Shown here in pieces: positions 11,401 to 22,893 of a stretch of 64,000 nucleotides of DNA. Every line of letters begins with the position of its first letter. The first letter of the stretch is position 1. The position numbers were made by a program, and so were the translations under genes. The notes below the pieces were generated by a model that was not told the DNA's origin, did not search any database, and saw only the letters and a list, made by a program, of their open reading frames with translations. This DNA is from Quercus robur. Its lineage: Eukaryota; Streptophyta; Magnoliopsida; Fagales; Fagaceae. The stretch is from the NCBI RefSeq assembly GCF_932294415.1, contig NC_065535.1, forward strand, positions 15,724,282 through 15,788,281, in the 5' to 3' direction.

Positions 11401-14400
11401 CAGCCATACCATATGTATTCTTTTCTATATGAAGTCATACTCTCTATTACTTTCTCAATTGACTTTTTTTTTTTTTTTTTTTACTTCTATTAATGTTATT
11501 TTTGGTCTTCATCCACCTTTTTTTGTCTTCAACTTGAATCAGCTCACTATTTCTCACCAGTGCATTAATCGCTTTCCTTTGGACATGACCAAACCATCTC
11601 AATCGACTCCCTCATCTTTTCACCAATAGGAGCCACCTCTACCTTTAATTGATTTTCCTCATTTCTAATTTTTCCTTGTATTTATACTTATCTATCTTAA
11701 CATTCTTATTTAAGCTATACTCATTTTATGAATATATTGCTTCTTAAAAATTCAACATTCAGTACCATAAAGCATAGCTAGTCTTATAAGATTAAGCTTT
11801 CCCCTTATAGGTATTCTATGATCATCTAACTCTTGATGCGCTGCTCTACTTTAACTACCCGGCTCTTATCCTATGATTCATATCTTATTCAATCTCTCTA
11901 TCCTTATGAATTATTGATTCAAGATATCAAAATCTCTTAGTGTGTGGTATCTCTTGACCATTTAGTCTTACAACCTCTCCATCTTTGTTTATACTTTTCT
12001 TTAACTAAACTTACATTCCTTATAGTCTGTTTTAGTCCTACTTAGCCAAAAGCCTTTAGACCCTAAAGCATCTCTCTAAATTTCTTACTTGAAATTAACT
12101 CCATATCTACTTTTATCCACTAAAACTATATTTTCTACAAAAAGCATAAACTGACTTCATTTTGAATCAATCCAGTGAGTTCATCATCAGTAGTGCAAAG
12201 ATATATGGATTTGATGTTCATCCCTAGCCTCCATGAACTCTTTCAAATCACCTACTATCTTTTCCAACATGACCATTCAGGTTTCCTTCAATAAAAATCA
12301 TTCTCCATTTGATAACTCTTGAATTAATTCATCCATGTCCTACTTATCAAAAAAAAAAAAAATTCATCCATTTCCTCTCAAAATTTTTACGTAATAGATT
12401 CTTCCAATTCTATTTAATGGTCTCTTCTCCCAAGACAAGTTTTATTAACATACTTCAATCCTCCATTCCTAACTTCAACAACTTCTTTTCTAAGACTAAT
12501 AGCTGTTATTATCTCTATCCATTTTTATTTTTATTTTATCCTGTATACCATTACTTATGTATGAATGTTAATAAATTATAAGTACTTATCAAGAAATAAA
12601 ATTTTATGTTATGAATGTTCAATTTCTCTAGATTTCTCACCTACTCACTCAGTCCTCTAAAGACATATTATGTTTATTTTCCTTCTAGTCATTGTATCTA
12701 CTAGTTCTATTAGTTTTCCTGTTAAAGACCCTATATTCCAAGTGCCTATGCGAACCTATTTTCTTGGACTAACTTTGTTACCCATACACCCATCCGTCAA
12801 AGTGCCAGAGATCTTGCTCATTTTTCAGTACACCTGAGTGCCAATGAAGTGTGTTGCTTATAGGGAATGCCCTAGCAACAGTTGCCCACTTTCACTACAT
12901 CCAGGGTTCAATGCAGCGCGTTGCTAGTAGGGACTCCCCACCTTGTATGCATAGTGGAGTTATATTGTGTACCAGTTTTACAGTAGGATAATCTTATTTG
13001 ATTGATCTGCCTTTGTGGTTAATATCTCTTTATTTAACAGAAGGTTATTGGGCTTTGTCACTGTGTTCCCAGTATTCAGCTCCAGGATAAGCATAGGTTT
13101 CCGTAGACCTAATTGTGTCACTCCAAACTTTCTTTAGTCCACCTTAAGGTCATGGTGTAGGAGAATCTAAAGCACTAAAATGTAGGTGACGAATCTTTGA
13201 AAAAAGTGATTTGGATGAAATTATAATAGACAAATAATAACTTTTTCTTGAGTAATCCCTGAAGTAATAATTGCATCAAATTGTATTGTTAGAATTCTTA
13301 CATTTGAAAGTGGAGAGAATTTGTGAATATCTATGGATATTTAGTTTCCATTTTCCTGGGATTTGGTTAGCAAAATTCACTTCCCTATTATCTTTTAGCA
13401 ACTAAATACTGCAGTTTCATCAATATATAGCTTGGCAATGAAACATTTCCTTTATGAAGTTATAATTTTTTATTGTGAAGGGAGATTTAGGAATGACCAA
13501 ATACCATCTTTTTGCTAAGAGGTCTGTCACTTGTTTAGGATGATGGTATCTAGAATGTATTCTTTATGATTTTTTTTTTTTTTTAATAATTGTTTTCTTT
13601 AATCTTTATGATTTAATTAGATGAATTCTTCTTTGCTGCGCTTTGTGTGTTATGTTGTTGTTATGGATGTACTGTGTGCTCCTGTGTTTCTGGAGTATTT
13701 TTTTTTTCATCCTTTTTGGACAAGCTTCCTGGGGGCTTTTGTCTTGTTCTACGATTACATATGCCAAATAATGTCATTGTTGGACCTTTTTTCAGAGGTT
13801 TTAAAGCAGGTGTGGGACTTATCTGACCAGGATAATGATAGTATGCTTTCTTTGAGGGAATTTTGCTGTGCTCTCTATATGATGGAAAGATATAGGGAAG
13901 GTCGCCCACTTCCAGCTGCGTTACCAAGTAATATCATGTATGATGAGACGCTGCTCTCTTTGACTGGTCAACCCAAAGTGACTTATGCAAATGCAGCTTG
14001 GGGCCCTGGTCCTGGTATTGATTTGAATTTCTTTTAATATCTTTAATTTCCTTCCTCTTTCCACCTAGATGTTTCCTGATGAAGCGTTTGATCTCTCTTT
14101 ATGATTAGGCTTTGGACAGCCGCAAGCGATGTCAGGTGCTGGACCAATGGCGCCTGGAACTAATTTGAGGCCACCAATGCAGGTAAGTGGCCCCCGTGCA
14201 ATCCAACCGAATCAGCAAAAGCCAGGAGCGCCTGCATTGGAGGATTCCTTTCTAAACCAACATGATACTGGAGGACAGAATGCGGCAAATTCAAAGCCTC
14301 GAGAGGCAACAACTGCTGGGGAAAAGGCATTTTCTTTGTCCTTTTGTTTCACTTAACATAGTATTGATTGAACTGTGAATAAATTTTTGACAAAAGATTA

Positions 14401-17400
14401 TTCCTAACTTAGCAAATCAGCTTTAGCTCAAATGGCTTCTGCTCCCCTTGTAAGAGTAGGGTCTAGGGTGAGGTTGTGGTTCAAAACCCACTAGGTGCAT
14501 GGGTAACTTAATAATTAAAAAATGAAAAATGAAAATCCTTACCTTATAGGAATATCCTTTGTTGAAATAAATAATGATTGTACCTTCTAAGTGTTGGAAA
14601 AACATGATGTGGAAGCATGTGTGTATAATTGATTAATTTGTATTTTGGTATACACCCTGTTTTATCAGTTTATCCCAAAAAATTTTCTCTAACTTTCTTC
14701 CTTGTTCCCCATTTTTAACACAAAATTTGTCAAAAAGATGTCCATAGATTTTCTTTAAAGTTTTTAAGACAGTTGCAATATCTCACTATTCTGGCCTATT
14801 AAGAGCTAATGTTGTATATCACTAATCTTTATTTTATTCGTTTCTTAATATAAATATGTCAACCCTATTTTATATATATATATATATATATATATGTATA
14901 AAATAAGATTGAAAACACTCACACCTTACACCAAGTATATATATACACACACTTTGTGTAAGTGTTTTCAACGATACACAAGTTAATAACTTTTTATTGG
15001 AAGAATTTTTTTGACAAATCAACCATTGGATACATTGTCTCTTTATACCCTTCATGCTTGCAAAATATCAAGGTGATTAGAGATTAATAACTATTTCATC
15101 TATGAAATTTTCAAATTTCAAGTTCTTAAAAAAAAAAAAAAAAAATTATATACAAAACTTGAGTTTATGGATCAAATTGTAAAAAAGAATTTGGTTGGTA
15201 CAAAATTTGGCCCTCAAATATCTAGGAATTAGGCTTCACATTTTGGAATTAAGAAACGAAACAACAATATTGGAGAATCAATTTGGTTTCATCACTTTCA
15301 TGTCAAGGTGATTCACCATGGAAGCTATTTTCTTTTTTAGATGTCTAATGGAAAAATATAGCAAAGCCCGTAAAGATCTCCGTATGATTTTTATTGACCT
15401 AGAGCATATGGTAGGGTACCTATAGAGATTATGTGGTAGGTTTTAGAACAGAAATAAGTTCTTATAAATTATGTTAAGTTGATTAAGGATGGAGGCACAT
15501 GTGATAAGTGGGAGAAAAAATGGAGGCACATGTGAGTTTCCTATTGCTATAGGTTTGCATCAAGTCCATATCTCTTTGCCATAGGGATGGATGAGTTTAT
15601 TGGATCGATTCAAAATGAAGTTCCTCAGTGTATAATTTTTTGCGGATGATATAGTTTTGAATCTCCTTAGTGTATGATTTTTGTGGATGATATAGTTTTA
15701 GTGGATGAAATTAGACTTGGAGTCAATTTTGGAGAGATGTGCCAATGAGACATAGCTCAACTAGCACTTTTTCTTTCTATAATAATGGGATGGAGGTTGA
15801 GGTCGTGGGTTCAAGACCCAGTGGGTGTGTGTGTATCCTACTAATCAAAAAAAGAAATTTGGAGAGATGCTTTAAGGTCTAAAGGCTTTCGGCTAAATAT
15901 AACAGATTACATGGAAGTATGTTTAGTTAAATCACAAACAAAGAGGAATGGGTTGTAAGATTTTATGGTTAGGGGTGATAGCCTTTGGACCCTGCATCTG
16001 GTTTTGGAGGGTGTGGCTAGTTGCCCGTAGGTTTTATTGGCTAGAGGCTAGCCCAAAACACTTTTCTTTGGAAAGGTTTTCTATGTTATCAAAAAATAAA
16101 AAATAAAAAGACTTGATGGTTAAGAGATCATAAAGAGTAAGAGCTTTAGGTATCTTGGGTCAATAATTCATAAGGATGGAGAGATTGACAAGGATGTGAA
16201 TTATAGGATAAGAGTAGGATGGATAAAGTGAAGGAGCGCATCTGGAGTTTGTGTGATTTTGTAGAATAAATTTTATAAGACTGCTATAAGATTAACTATA
16301 AGAGGCCGGGCCTTGGTATGAGGGCAAGTGCCTTATACTAAAAGCGAAAAGTTGAAAATACTAATCCTATAAAAATTTATTAAGCGGTGTAACATTGACA
16401 AAAAATTACAACAAATGTAACTTGAACCCAACTCATATATCTATATGTGTGTGTTTACATTTTATTCTCTAATTTAGAGTCTTAATTTAGCTTTTGTATA
16501 GCAATTAATTTTTATTTATCCAATTGAAGAGTGACATTTCTTTGGCTGAAAGAGAACAAAAATGAGAAGGTTCAGTTCATTTCGTATTAGAATTTTTTTT
16601 ACTATTATCCTTTCTAGCAAGATGGTTGAGATCTAGACAATCATTTAGGGAGTAAATGTGATTTTTATTGCCATTCTTTTGTCTTTTATGTTTCTGAGGG
16701 CTGTTAATATCAAGTTTTTATATTCAGTGTTCTTGTACTCTTCTGAGGGATATAGAAGTATATATGTTCTTTTTTTTCATGGTAGGTTCAAGAAACTGAA
16801 ATACTGGATTCTAAAGAGAAGCTTGAGTTCTACCGCACAAAAATGCAGGAACTTGTGAGTAGTTTCTTTCTCCTATTCTTTTGCTTCTAGTTTTTTCATA
16901 ATATTCAACCTTGTTAAGATTTTGTACTATACGGGGGGTCATAGCTGGTTTAGGTCAGGCCTGCATTGTATTGGAAAGGCATGTTGCTTTCTTTTTTTGT
17001 GGGGTGATTAGTGATGCTAGAATGTTGGTGTAGGGTAAATACAGAAGTTCATTAATAATCACTCAACCAATTTACAGCCCATGGGTTCTGTACCGAATTG
17101 GAGGATTTATTTTGAATTCAATGGGGATAATGAAAACAAAATGATCTGATAATAAATAAATGAATTAATCAACCAGCCTAGTTTGCTTAGGGCTTTGAGT
17201 TGCTCCAAGTTCCAAAGACTGCATGTAATACAGAGTGATTTTGATGATTGCACTATGACTACCTGCTGCTAACCTTTGTAGAAACTTGAGTCTGCACAGT
17301 AGCATATTCGCTAAACAGGCTAGTTGGCCGCAATAACCCATTTGCTAAAATAATCAGTTAATCATGAAATGGCTACTCTGTCATGAAAGCATTATTGGGT

Positions 17401-20288
17401 GCGTCGATATGTTCATCTAATTTGATCTTGTATCATAACTAACTACAGTTAGGTTTTCTTTTTAACCAGTGTAACCTTGAAGCTCAAAGTGAATCTTATG
17501 CAGGTCATTGTTCATTTTTATTCACTGCCTTAGTTGTCATTGTTCATTTTTATTCTCTGGTTATTAGGTTCTCTATAAAAGAAGATGTGATAATAAACTC
17601 AACGAGATCACAGAAAGGGCATCTGTTGATAAGCGTGAGGTATTTCCTAAGATGTAAAGAATTGTGTTACTGTTGGTTGTAAGAAATAGAATTTCATTGT
17701 ATTTACGTTCACATTTTGGATTTCAGGCAGAGTCATTGATTAAGAAATATGAGGAGAAGCACAAGCAAGTGGCAGAAATTGCATCTAAATTAACTATTGA
17801 AGAGGCTAGATTTCGTGATATTCAGGTACTAGGTGTTCTTTATTTTCATGTAATAATGGCCTGGAGTTGCTTTCAAGAGGGTGAGGCTGTGAGCTTGTAG
17901 AACGTCCAGCAAAATTTTACTCCTTACATTTGAGATTTGGTTGATCCAACTGAACCCAGTAAAGTGTAGTTACGAACTTATGGGACACAACACTGCTTCT
18001 TTTTTTCCTCATTGCTCAATTGGAGCCATGGCTTCTTATACATCAATGGTTCTTGTAGTTTTTCCTCCACCCATGGCCTTTTGGGCCCTCCACTTGTTAT
18101 CATAGTTTCTTCAACTGTCTTTTAATTTCCTCTAATTTTGTTTTGGAGTGTTTTTCTAGTGGTAGTCAAGACATTAATACCTTGCCAAAATGGAAGTCAA
18201 CTCATTGCTTAATTATCAATCATTGATGTGATGATTTTTTGTTTGACTTTCTTCTTCCTCTTGCTGCTGATTCATCACAGCATCTTTTTTTTCCTTACTC
18301 GTTCCCTTTTTTTTTTTTTTTGGTGGGGGGGGGGGGGGGGAGATGTGTTTCTCATCATCATATCATTTATTATGCTCTTTTTCCTTTTTGGGCACATTTC
18401 TTTAAGTTTACTTGATTATATTTTTAGGAGAGGAAAAAGGAGTTGCATCAAGCAATTGTTAACATGGAACATGGAGGCAGTTCAGATGGTATTCTTCAGG
18501 TACATCTAACTAATTTGTGATGATGAGTCAATGGAGATTCCATGTAATATTTCTAACACTGTTGCATTGCCAATTCTATAGGTTCGAGCTGATCGTCTTC
18601 AATCAGATCTTGAGGAGCTACTGAAGGCTTTAACTGAACGTTGCAAGAAACATGGAATAGATGTTAAGTCAACTGCATTAATTGAGCTTCCAATTGGTAC
18701 CTTGTTGACCCTTTGTTCAATTCTTCCATGTGGCTTACTATTATATACACTTCCATGTGGCTTACTATTATATACACTTCCATGTCCTTTTCATTGTCTT
18801 GCTTTATGATTTTCTAACACACACATGCTGTGTTGGGATGTGCAATTCTTTTTTTATGTAAAAGCATTGTGATCAAGTTTCTGCAAATCCATTATGTCAT
18901 TCATGTTTCATTTTCAAGCTGAATATTTTCCAAATAGAAGTATTGGATGGGTTGTGGCGTGCTACAACTGTCATTTATGGTCAAACTTGACAGACCTTGA
19001 AGGAGACCATGTCAATCAAAAGTGGTTATTAATAATCAGCAACTGTAGACTGGGGTGGAGCATTTTTTTTTTTAAAGAGTGAAAATGTGATTTTGTTGTT
19101 GTGGAATAAGAAGCCTTCATATCTTAATGCATGCATTTAATTTAATCAGACCTAGTTGAGCGGTATCTACTTTTTAGGGAATATGAGTTGAAGCAATAAC
19201 AAGAATATTTCTAGCAGAACGTCTTTCACAATCCTTGGAGAGATAGTTCATTAATAGAGGTCTCAATTCACATTTGTTTTATTGTTTGGTAAAATACTAT
19301 TTTGGTCCCTAAACTTTAAAAGTTTCTTTTTTCATCCCTAAACTATTGAAGAAGTTCTTTTTTGATCCTTAATTTTGTCTCTAAATTATTAGGGGGGGGA
19401 AAAAAAAAAAACTCTTTACAAAGTTTAAGGATGAAAAAATAACTTTTTGAAGTTTAGGGACAAAAAAAAAAAATTTGATAAAGTTTAGGGACCAAATTAG
19501 TACTTACCTCTTTCTTTTTTTTTCTTTTTTTTTTTTTTTTTTTTTTTGTACTAGTCAGATTTCCTTATCATCATATTGGAAAGACTTATTATTATTATTA
19601 TTTATAAACTATCAAATATATATGATCATTTTGCATGATTGATTTTAAAGGTTGGGAACCTGGAATTCAAGAGGGAGCGACCGTTTGGGATGAAGAGTGG
19701 GATAAGTTTGAAGATGAAGGTATGCCCTATGGTTCCTTGCCTTTCTTTTCCCCCCTCTGCTTTTGAATGCTTAATGCTTCCTTTTGGTTATCTTCTCCAC
19801 TTACTGTTGTCAGTCAAAATATGCATCTAAAGAAATAGAGTAATCTGACAGTCATTGAAAATTTTAGTTAATTATTTATGTGGATATGCTTTTTGAACTT
19901 TCAGGTTTTGCTAATGATCTCACTCTTGATGCAAAAAATGTTTCTGGCCCTTCAAAACCACAATCTGCATCTGTTCACAAAGAAAAAGTTTCTGGAAATG
20001 GTAGTTCAACCCCCAATTTCTATGCTAATGGAAAGGCAGGGAATCTTCCAGGTATTAGTGAACATGGCTTTGAGAGTGAATCTGCATATTCCCACAGTGA
20101 AGATGAATTGGCAAGAAGCCCTCATGACAGTCCTGCTGGAAGGACTGCTTTGGACAGTCCATCTCAAGAATTTTCAGATACTCCGTTTGGAAAAGGTTCT
20201 GAAGCAGATGCAGAAACGCATAGGTACAGGGGTTGATTTGTGTCGTTTTTTTGCCTACTTTGCAGTTCCCCCCCCCCCCCCCCCCCCC

Positions 20289-20325
<37 letters not shown>

Positions 20326-22105
20326 TAATTGTGTTCTACTTCCTGATGACGCTGAAATTATTTATTTATGGTAACAGAAGTTTTGATGAATCAACTTGGG
20401 GTGCCTTCGACAATAATGATGATGTGGACTCAGTGTGGGGATTTAACCCTAACCATACCAAGGTGAGCCAAAGCTTCCTTAAGCACATGGAATGTGTTGG
20501 ACATTTAACCAATAATTGTAATAGAAACAAAAGTTGAAAATATGTTTATTGAACATAAGTTCCCTGGGACTTGTGTTCATTTTTGCTAAATTTACATTGA
20601 ATTTATGTAATAGCATAATATTTCCCATTAAGGCATGCAACATCCATTAGAAGATTGGTTCCACCTTAGCATATTGAAGAACTTGGACAGCTACAACAGA
20701 ATTAGCCATGCCCTATGTCCTAATATTCGAGCTCAGATGGATCAGGATCTCATGCCTAGATTGTACTTGACACACAGGACAGTCAACATAACATATGCTA
20801 CACTCTAATTAATCACACATCTGAAGAACTTTGAACACGTTTAGATCCAAAGTATCTAATGGTATATCAGGATGTTTACATGCAATTTGAGATGGGTAGA
20901 AAATTATACCTTGCTGTATATTGTTACCATGGGATTCAACCTGACTTATTAGAGATTTTTTTTTTTTTTTTTGGGCTGAAATCTTAGAATTTGAATTCGG
21001 TTGTGTTCATGATTTGACCCAACTTATAGGCTGATTAAGATCAAGATTCCACCGAGGGAAATTGTTTGCACTTGATGAAAACTAACCATTTGATATGTGC
21101 ATTTGACTGAGCCTTTTTATTGGTGTAACCTGTAGAATTGTTTCAACTTTTTTGATTCCTTTTGATTAGGGAGAGAAGATTCTTCTTTTATCATGACCAT
21201 CAGAGATTAAGAAAATATTTATTGAATGTTTTTTTTCCCAAAGCTTTATGATGCTGGGCTAAGGTTTCTGTGATCCTGTTGTTTATATAATGCTTCATTG
21301 CACATGGCATCTTGTTAATGCGTTATGTTTAATTTTGTGTCCACGATGTCATCTGCAGGACTCAGATACTGAGAAGCACAAAGATATCTTTGGATCTAGT
21401 GACTTTGGTGTAAGCCCAGTAAGAACAGGATTTTCACATACAGAAAGTACCTTTCAGACGAAGAGCCCTTTTAGTTTTGAAGATTCTGTACCTGGCACTC
21501 CAATGTCCAAGTTTAGCAATTCCCCAAGGTACAGTGACGTAGGGGATCACTTCTTTGACAACTCCTCAAGGTTTGATTCCTTCAGCATGCACGATGGAGG
21601 ATTTTCCCCACGGGATAAGCTTACAAGGTTTGATTCCATGAACAGCACCAAAGATTTTGGCAGGTTCGATTCCATGAACACCTCCAAAGACTTTGGCAGG
21701 TTTGATTCCATGAACACCTCTAAAGACTATGGCAGGTTCGATTACACGAACACCTCTAAAGACTTTGGCAGGTTCGATTCCATGAACTCCTCTAAGGACT
21801 TTGGCAGGTTTGATTCCACGAACACCTCCAAAGACTTTAGCAGGTTTGATTCCATGAATACCTCCAAAGACTTTGGCTACGGTGGTAAGCATACAAGGTT
21901 TGATTCCATGAGCAGCACGCAAGACTTTGGCTACGGTGGTGAGAAGCATACAAGGTTTGATTCAATGAGCAGCACGAAAGACTTTGGCCACAGTAGTGCA
22001 TTTTCTTTTGATGAAGCAGACCCCTTCGGCTCCTCTGGCCCATTTAAGGTCTCATCAGAAAGTCAAACTCAAAAGAGAGGTTCAGATAATTGGAGTGCTT
22101 TCTAG
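8464..22105 (+). CDS. EH1/Pan1: EH-domain Pan1-like subunit of the TPLATE complex
   Basis: Thirteen exons: 8464-8601, 9713-10811, 13796-14014, 14109-14326, 16786-16854, 17568-17639, 17727-17825, 18428-18499, 18582-18696, 19651-19719, 19905-20223, 20378-20462 and 21359-22105, giving 1106 residues. EH domain 1 spans residues 5-95 with EF-hand loop [13 protein letters not shown] Pro/Ser/Gln-rich linker follows. EH domain 2 spans about 368-465, with [12 protein letters not shown] and [19 protein letters not shown] coiled coil covers about 559-700, followed by an acidic tail with DPFG-type motifs and nine RFDSMN repeats, ending SDNWSAF. These are features of Arabidopsis AtEH1/Pan1 (At1g20760) and AtEH2/Pan1 (At1g21630), plasma-membrane adaptors of clathrin endocytosis that also act in actin-linked autophagy. 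Intron 4 appears to be GC-AG. Which of the two Arabidopsis paralogues is closer is not settled here. Confidence 0.93.
11340..12960 (-). mobile_element. Degenerate RTE-type LINE in EH/Pan1 intron 2
   Basis: On the minus strand the order is 5' to 3' from about 12960 downward. Near 12760-12700 there is an endonuclease start ([13 protein letters not shown]-like). Near 12190-12110 there is a reverse-transcriptase piece ([11 protein letters not shown] and the following FADD-like region). Near 11620-11500 there is the C-terminal piece ([23 protein letters not shown]). This order and wording fit plant RTE LINEs. Many stops and gaps show it is old. It runs opposite to the host gene. The ends are approximate. 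Confidence 0.75.
12337..12360 (+). mobile_element. 24-bp LINE-tail micro-insertion with 11-bp TSD
   Basis: The insert reads GTCCTACTTATC followed by 12 A. AATTCATCCAT flanks it on both sides (12326-12336 and 12361-12371). TACTTATCAAAAAA is also the 3' end of the L1 at 4799-5367 on its own strand, so this looks like an L1 copy truncated to almost nothing. It lies inside the RTE remnant. Confidence 0.75.
13573..13602 (-). mobile_element. 30-bp poly(A)-ended micro-insertion with 12-bp TSD
   Basis: TCTTTATGATTT occurs at 13561-13572 and 13603-13614. Between them is a T run followed by about 18 bp, which on the minus strand reads as a short body plus an A tail. The source family is not recognisable. 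It lies in EH/Pan1 intron 2. Confidence 0.6.
14415..14530 (+). mobile_element. tRNA-derived SINE, small family
   Basis: A box-A-like TTTAGCTCAAATGGCTT is followed about 50 bp later by a box-B-like GTGGTTCAAAACCCAC, then an A-rich end. It shares this plan with the SINE at 15740. No clear target duplication was seen, so the ends are approximate. It lies in EH/Pan1 intron 4. Confidence 0.6.
14871..14897. repeat. (TA)n microsatellite
   Basis: Alternating TA run in EH/Pan1 intron 4. Confidence 0.9.
15740..15857 (+). mobile_element. SINE inserted in the RTE LINE, 12-bp TSD
   Basis: TTTGGAGAGATG stands on both sides (15728-15739 and 15858-15869). The insert has box A (ATAGCTCAACTAGCAC), box B (GTGGGTTCAAGACCCAG), a GT-rich stretch and an A-rich end, so it is a tRNA-derived SINE of about 118 bp. 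The exact duplication shows it jumped into an already resident LINE. Confidence 0.88.
15972..16107 (+). mobile_element. Truncated LINE tail in the RTE remnant
   Basis: The LINE sequence is broken by 136 bp ending TTATCAAAAAAT plus A-rich repeats, the same kind of 3' end as the L1 copies here. Flanks AAGATTTTATGGTTA (15957-15971) and AAGACTTGATGGTTA (16108-16122) match at 13 of 15 positions, which suggests an aged target duplication. Confidence 0.6.
18325..18340. repeat. Poly-G tract (16 G)
   Basis: Follows a T run in EH/Pan1 intron 7. Runs this long are prone to length errors in sequencing. Confidence 0.85.
18726..18783. repeat. 29-bp tandem duplication
   Basis: CTTCCATGTGGCTTACTATT plus nine bases occurs twice head to tail in EH/Pan1 intron 9, with no visible differences, so it is probably recent. 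Confidence 0.85.
19288..19508. mobile_element. Foldback element (MITE-like), GGTCCCTAAACTTT arms
   Basis: The left arm starts GGTAAAATACTATTTTGGTC and continues CCTAAACTTT. The right arm is its near complement, AAAGTTTAGGGACC followed by AAATTAGTACTTACC. Internal blocks repeat the TTTAGGGA / TCCCTAAA theme, so the whole can fold on itself. No clear target duplication was found and no protein is encoded. It lies in EH/Pan1 intron 9. Confidence 0.7.
20268..20321. repeat. Poly-C run followed by (TC)n
   Basis: 23 C and then about 30 bp of alternating TC in EH/Pan1 intron 11, which is only 154 bp long, so the tract makes up a third of the intron. Confidence 0.9.
21626..21988 (+). repeat. 36-bp coding minisatellite (RFDSMN units)
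   Basis: Nine in-frame units of consensus [12 protein letters not shown] lie in the last EH/Pan1 exon. Units 1-6 are exactly 36 bp; units 7 and 8 carry insertions (GYGGKHT and GYGGEKHT) and have 54 and 57 bp. Within units most differences are single bases. The same motif is found in Arabidopsis EH/Pan1 tails, with more spacing between units as I recall. Confidence 0.92.
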
Positions 22106-22857
22106 CTTGGCATTTTACATTGTGTTTCTACTCCACACTTCCTTTTCCCCCATTTTCTTCCGGGGTCGTTAATGGTAGCCATTTTTTATTGTGCTGTATA
22201 GCTTGTAACAAAATCTCGACGAGTGTATTGTTGTATGGTATGGCCTTGTATTATTTTGAGGATAATCTGCTGTTGTCTTTTGGGAACATGCGGCTGAAAT
22301 AGTAACACAAGTAAAAGGGGTTTTTTTTTTTTTTTAAAAGCTTGATCTTTAAATAAAGAATTTTTTGTATTATTCTGACCAGCACTATTATGCTGTGCCA
22401 GTCAACTTTGCTTGTTTGTGGCAGTTATTTAAGTTGTTTCAGTCCAACTATTTCTATGTACATGCTTCCTTTCAAGTTTTGGTGAGTGGAGTTCGCACTT
22501 GATTGTTTCCAAAATTTGGCACACAACCTGTAGACTTAGAAATGGTATCTTGGTGGCCAATATATTCAGATGTATTGATTTTTGTTGTTTCTATGATGTC
22601 TACCATTGTAATTGAGATATTTCTTGCTTAACAAGCTTATCTTACGAGGAACCTGTAATAAGCATAAAAAGCATCCCCCCACAACGTTGTTTGTAGACCA
22701 TAAAAGCGCTTAAATGGGATAATCCTCTCAAACTTTTCTTCCCTCAATCAATATAAGGCTAATTGTAAGGCCAACGTCTCAAAATAAAGCTGTAAATTTG
22801 CTCAGCTTGAAAAAATAAAAATAAAAAGCACTACATTGAATCTGTATGGTAGCAAGG

Positions 22858-22893
<36 letters not shown>

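Larger units (their letters stand above)
15300..16330 (+). mobile_element. Degenerate RTE-type LINE in EH/Pan1 intron 4
   Basis: The plus strand encodes reverse-transcriptase pieces: [20 protein letters not shown] followed by [10 protein letters not shown], then a [13 protein letters not shown]-like stretch and ADDIVL, which appears twice because of a local duplication near 15630-15710. It is the same family as the minus-strand remnant in intron 2. A SINE (15740-15857) and an L1-like tail (about 15972-16107) have inserted into it. Stops and frame changes show it is dead. Confidence 0.75.

Noticed and set aside
21566-21949. Open frame of 127 codons opposite the EH/Pan1 tail
   Set aside because: It is a shadow of the RFDSMN minisatellite on the other strand.
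21626-21988. Regularly spaced repeats that could suggest a CRISPR array
   Set aside because: The repeats are contiguous, in frame and coding, with no unique spacers, and this is a plant gene.
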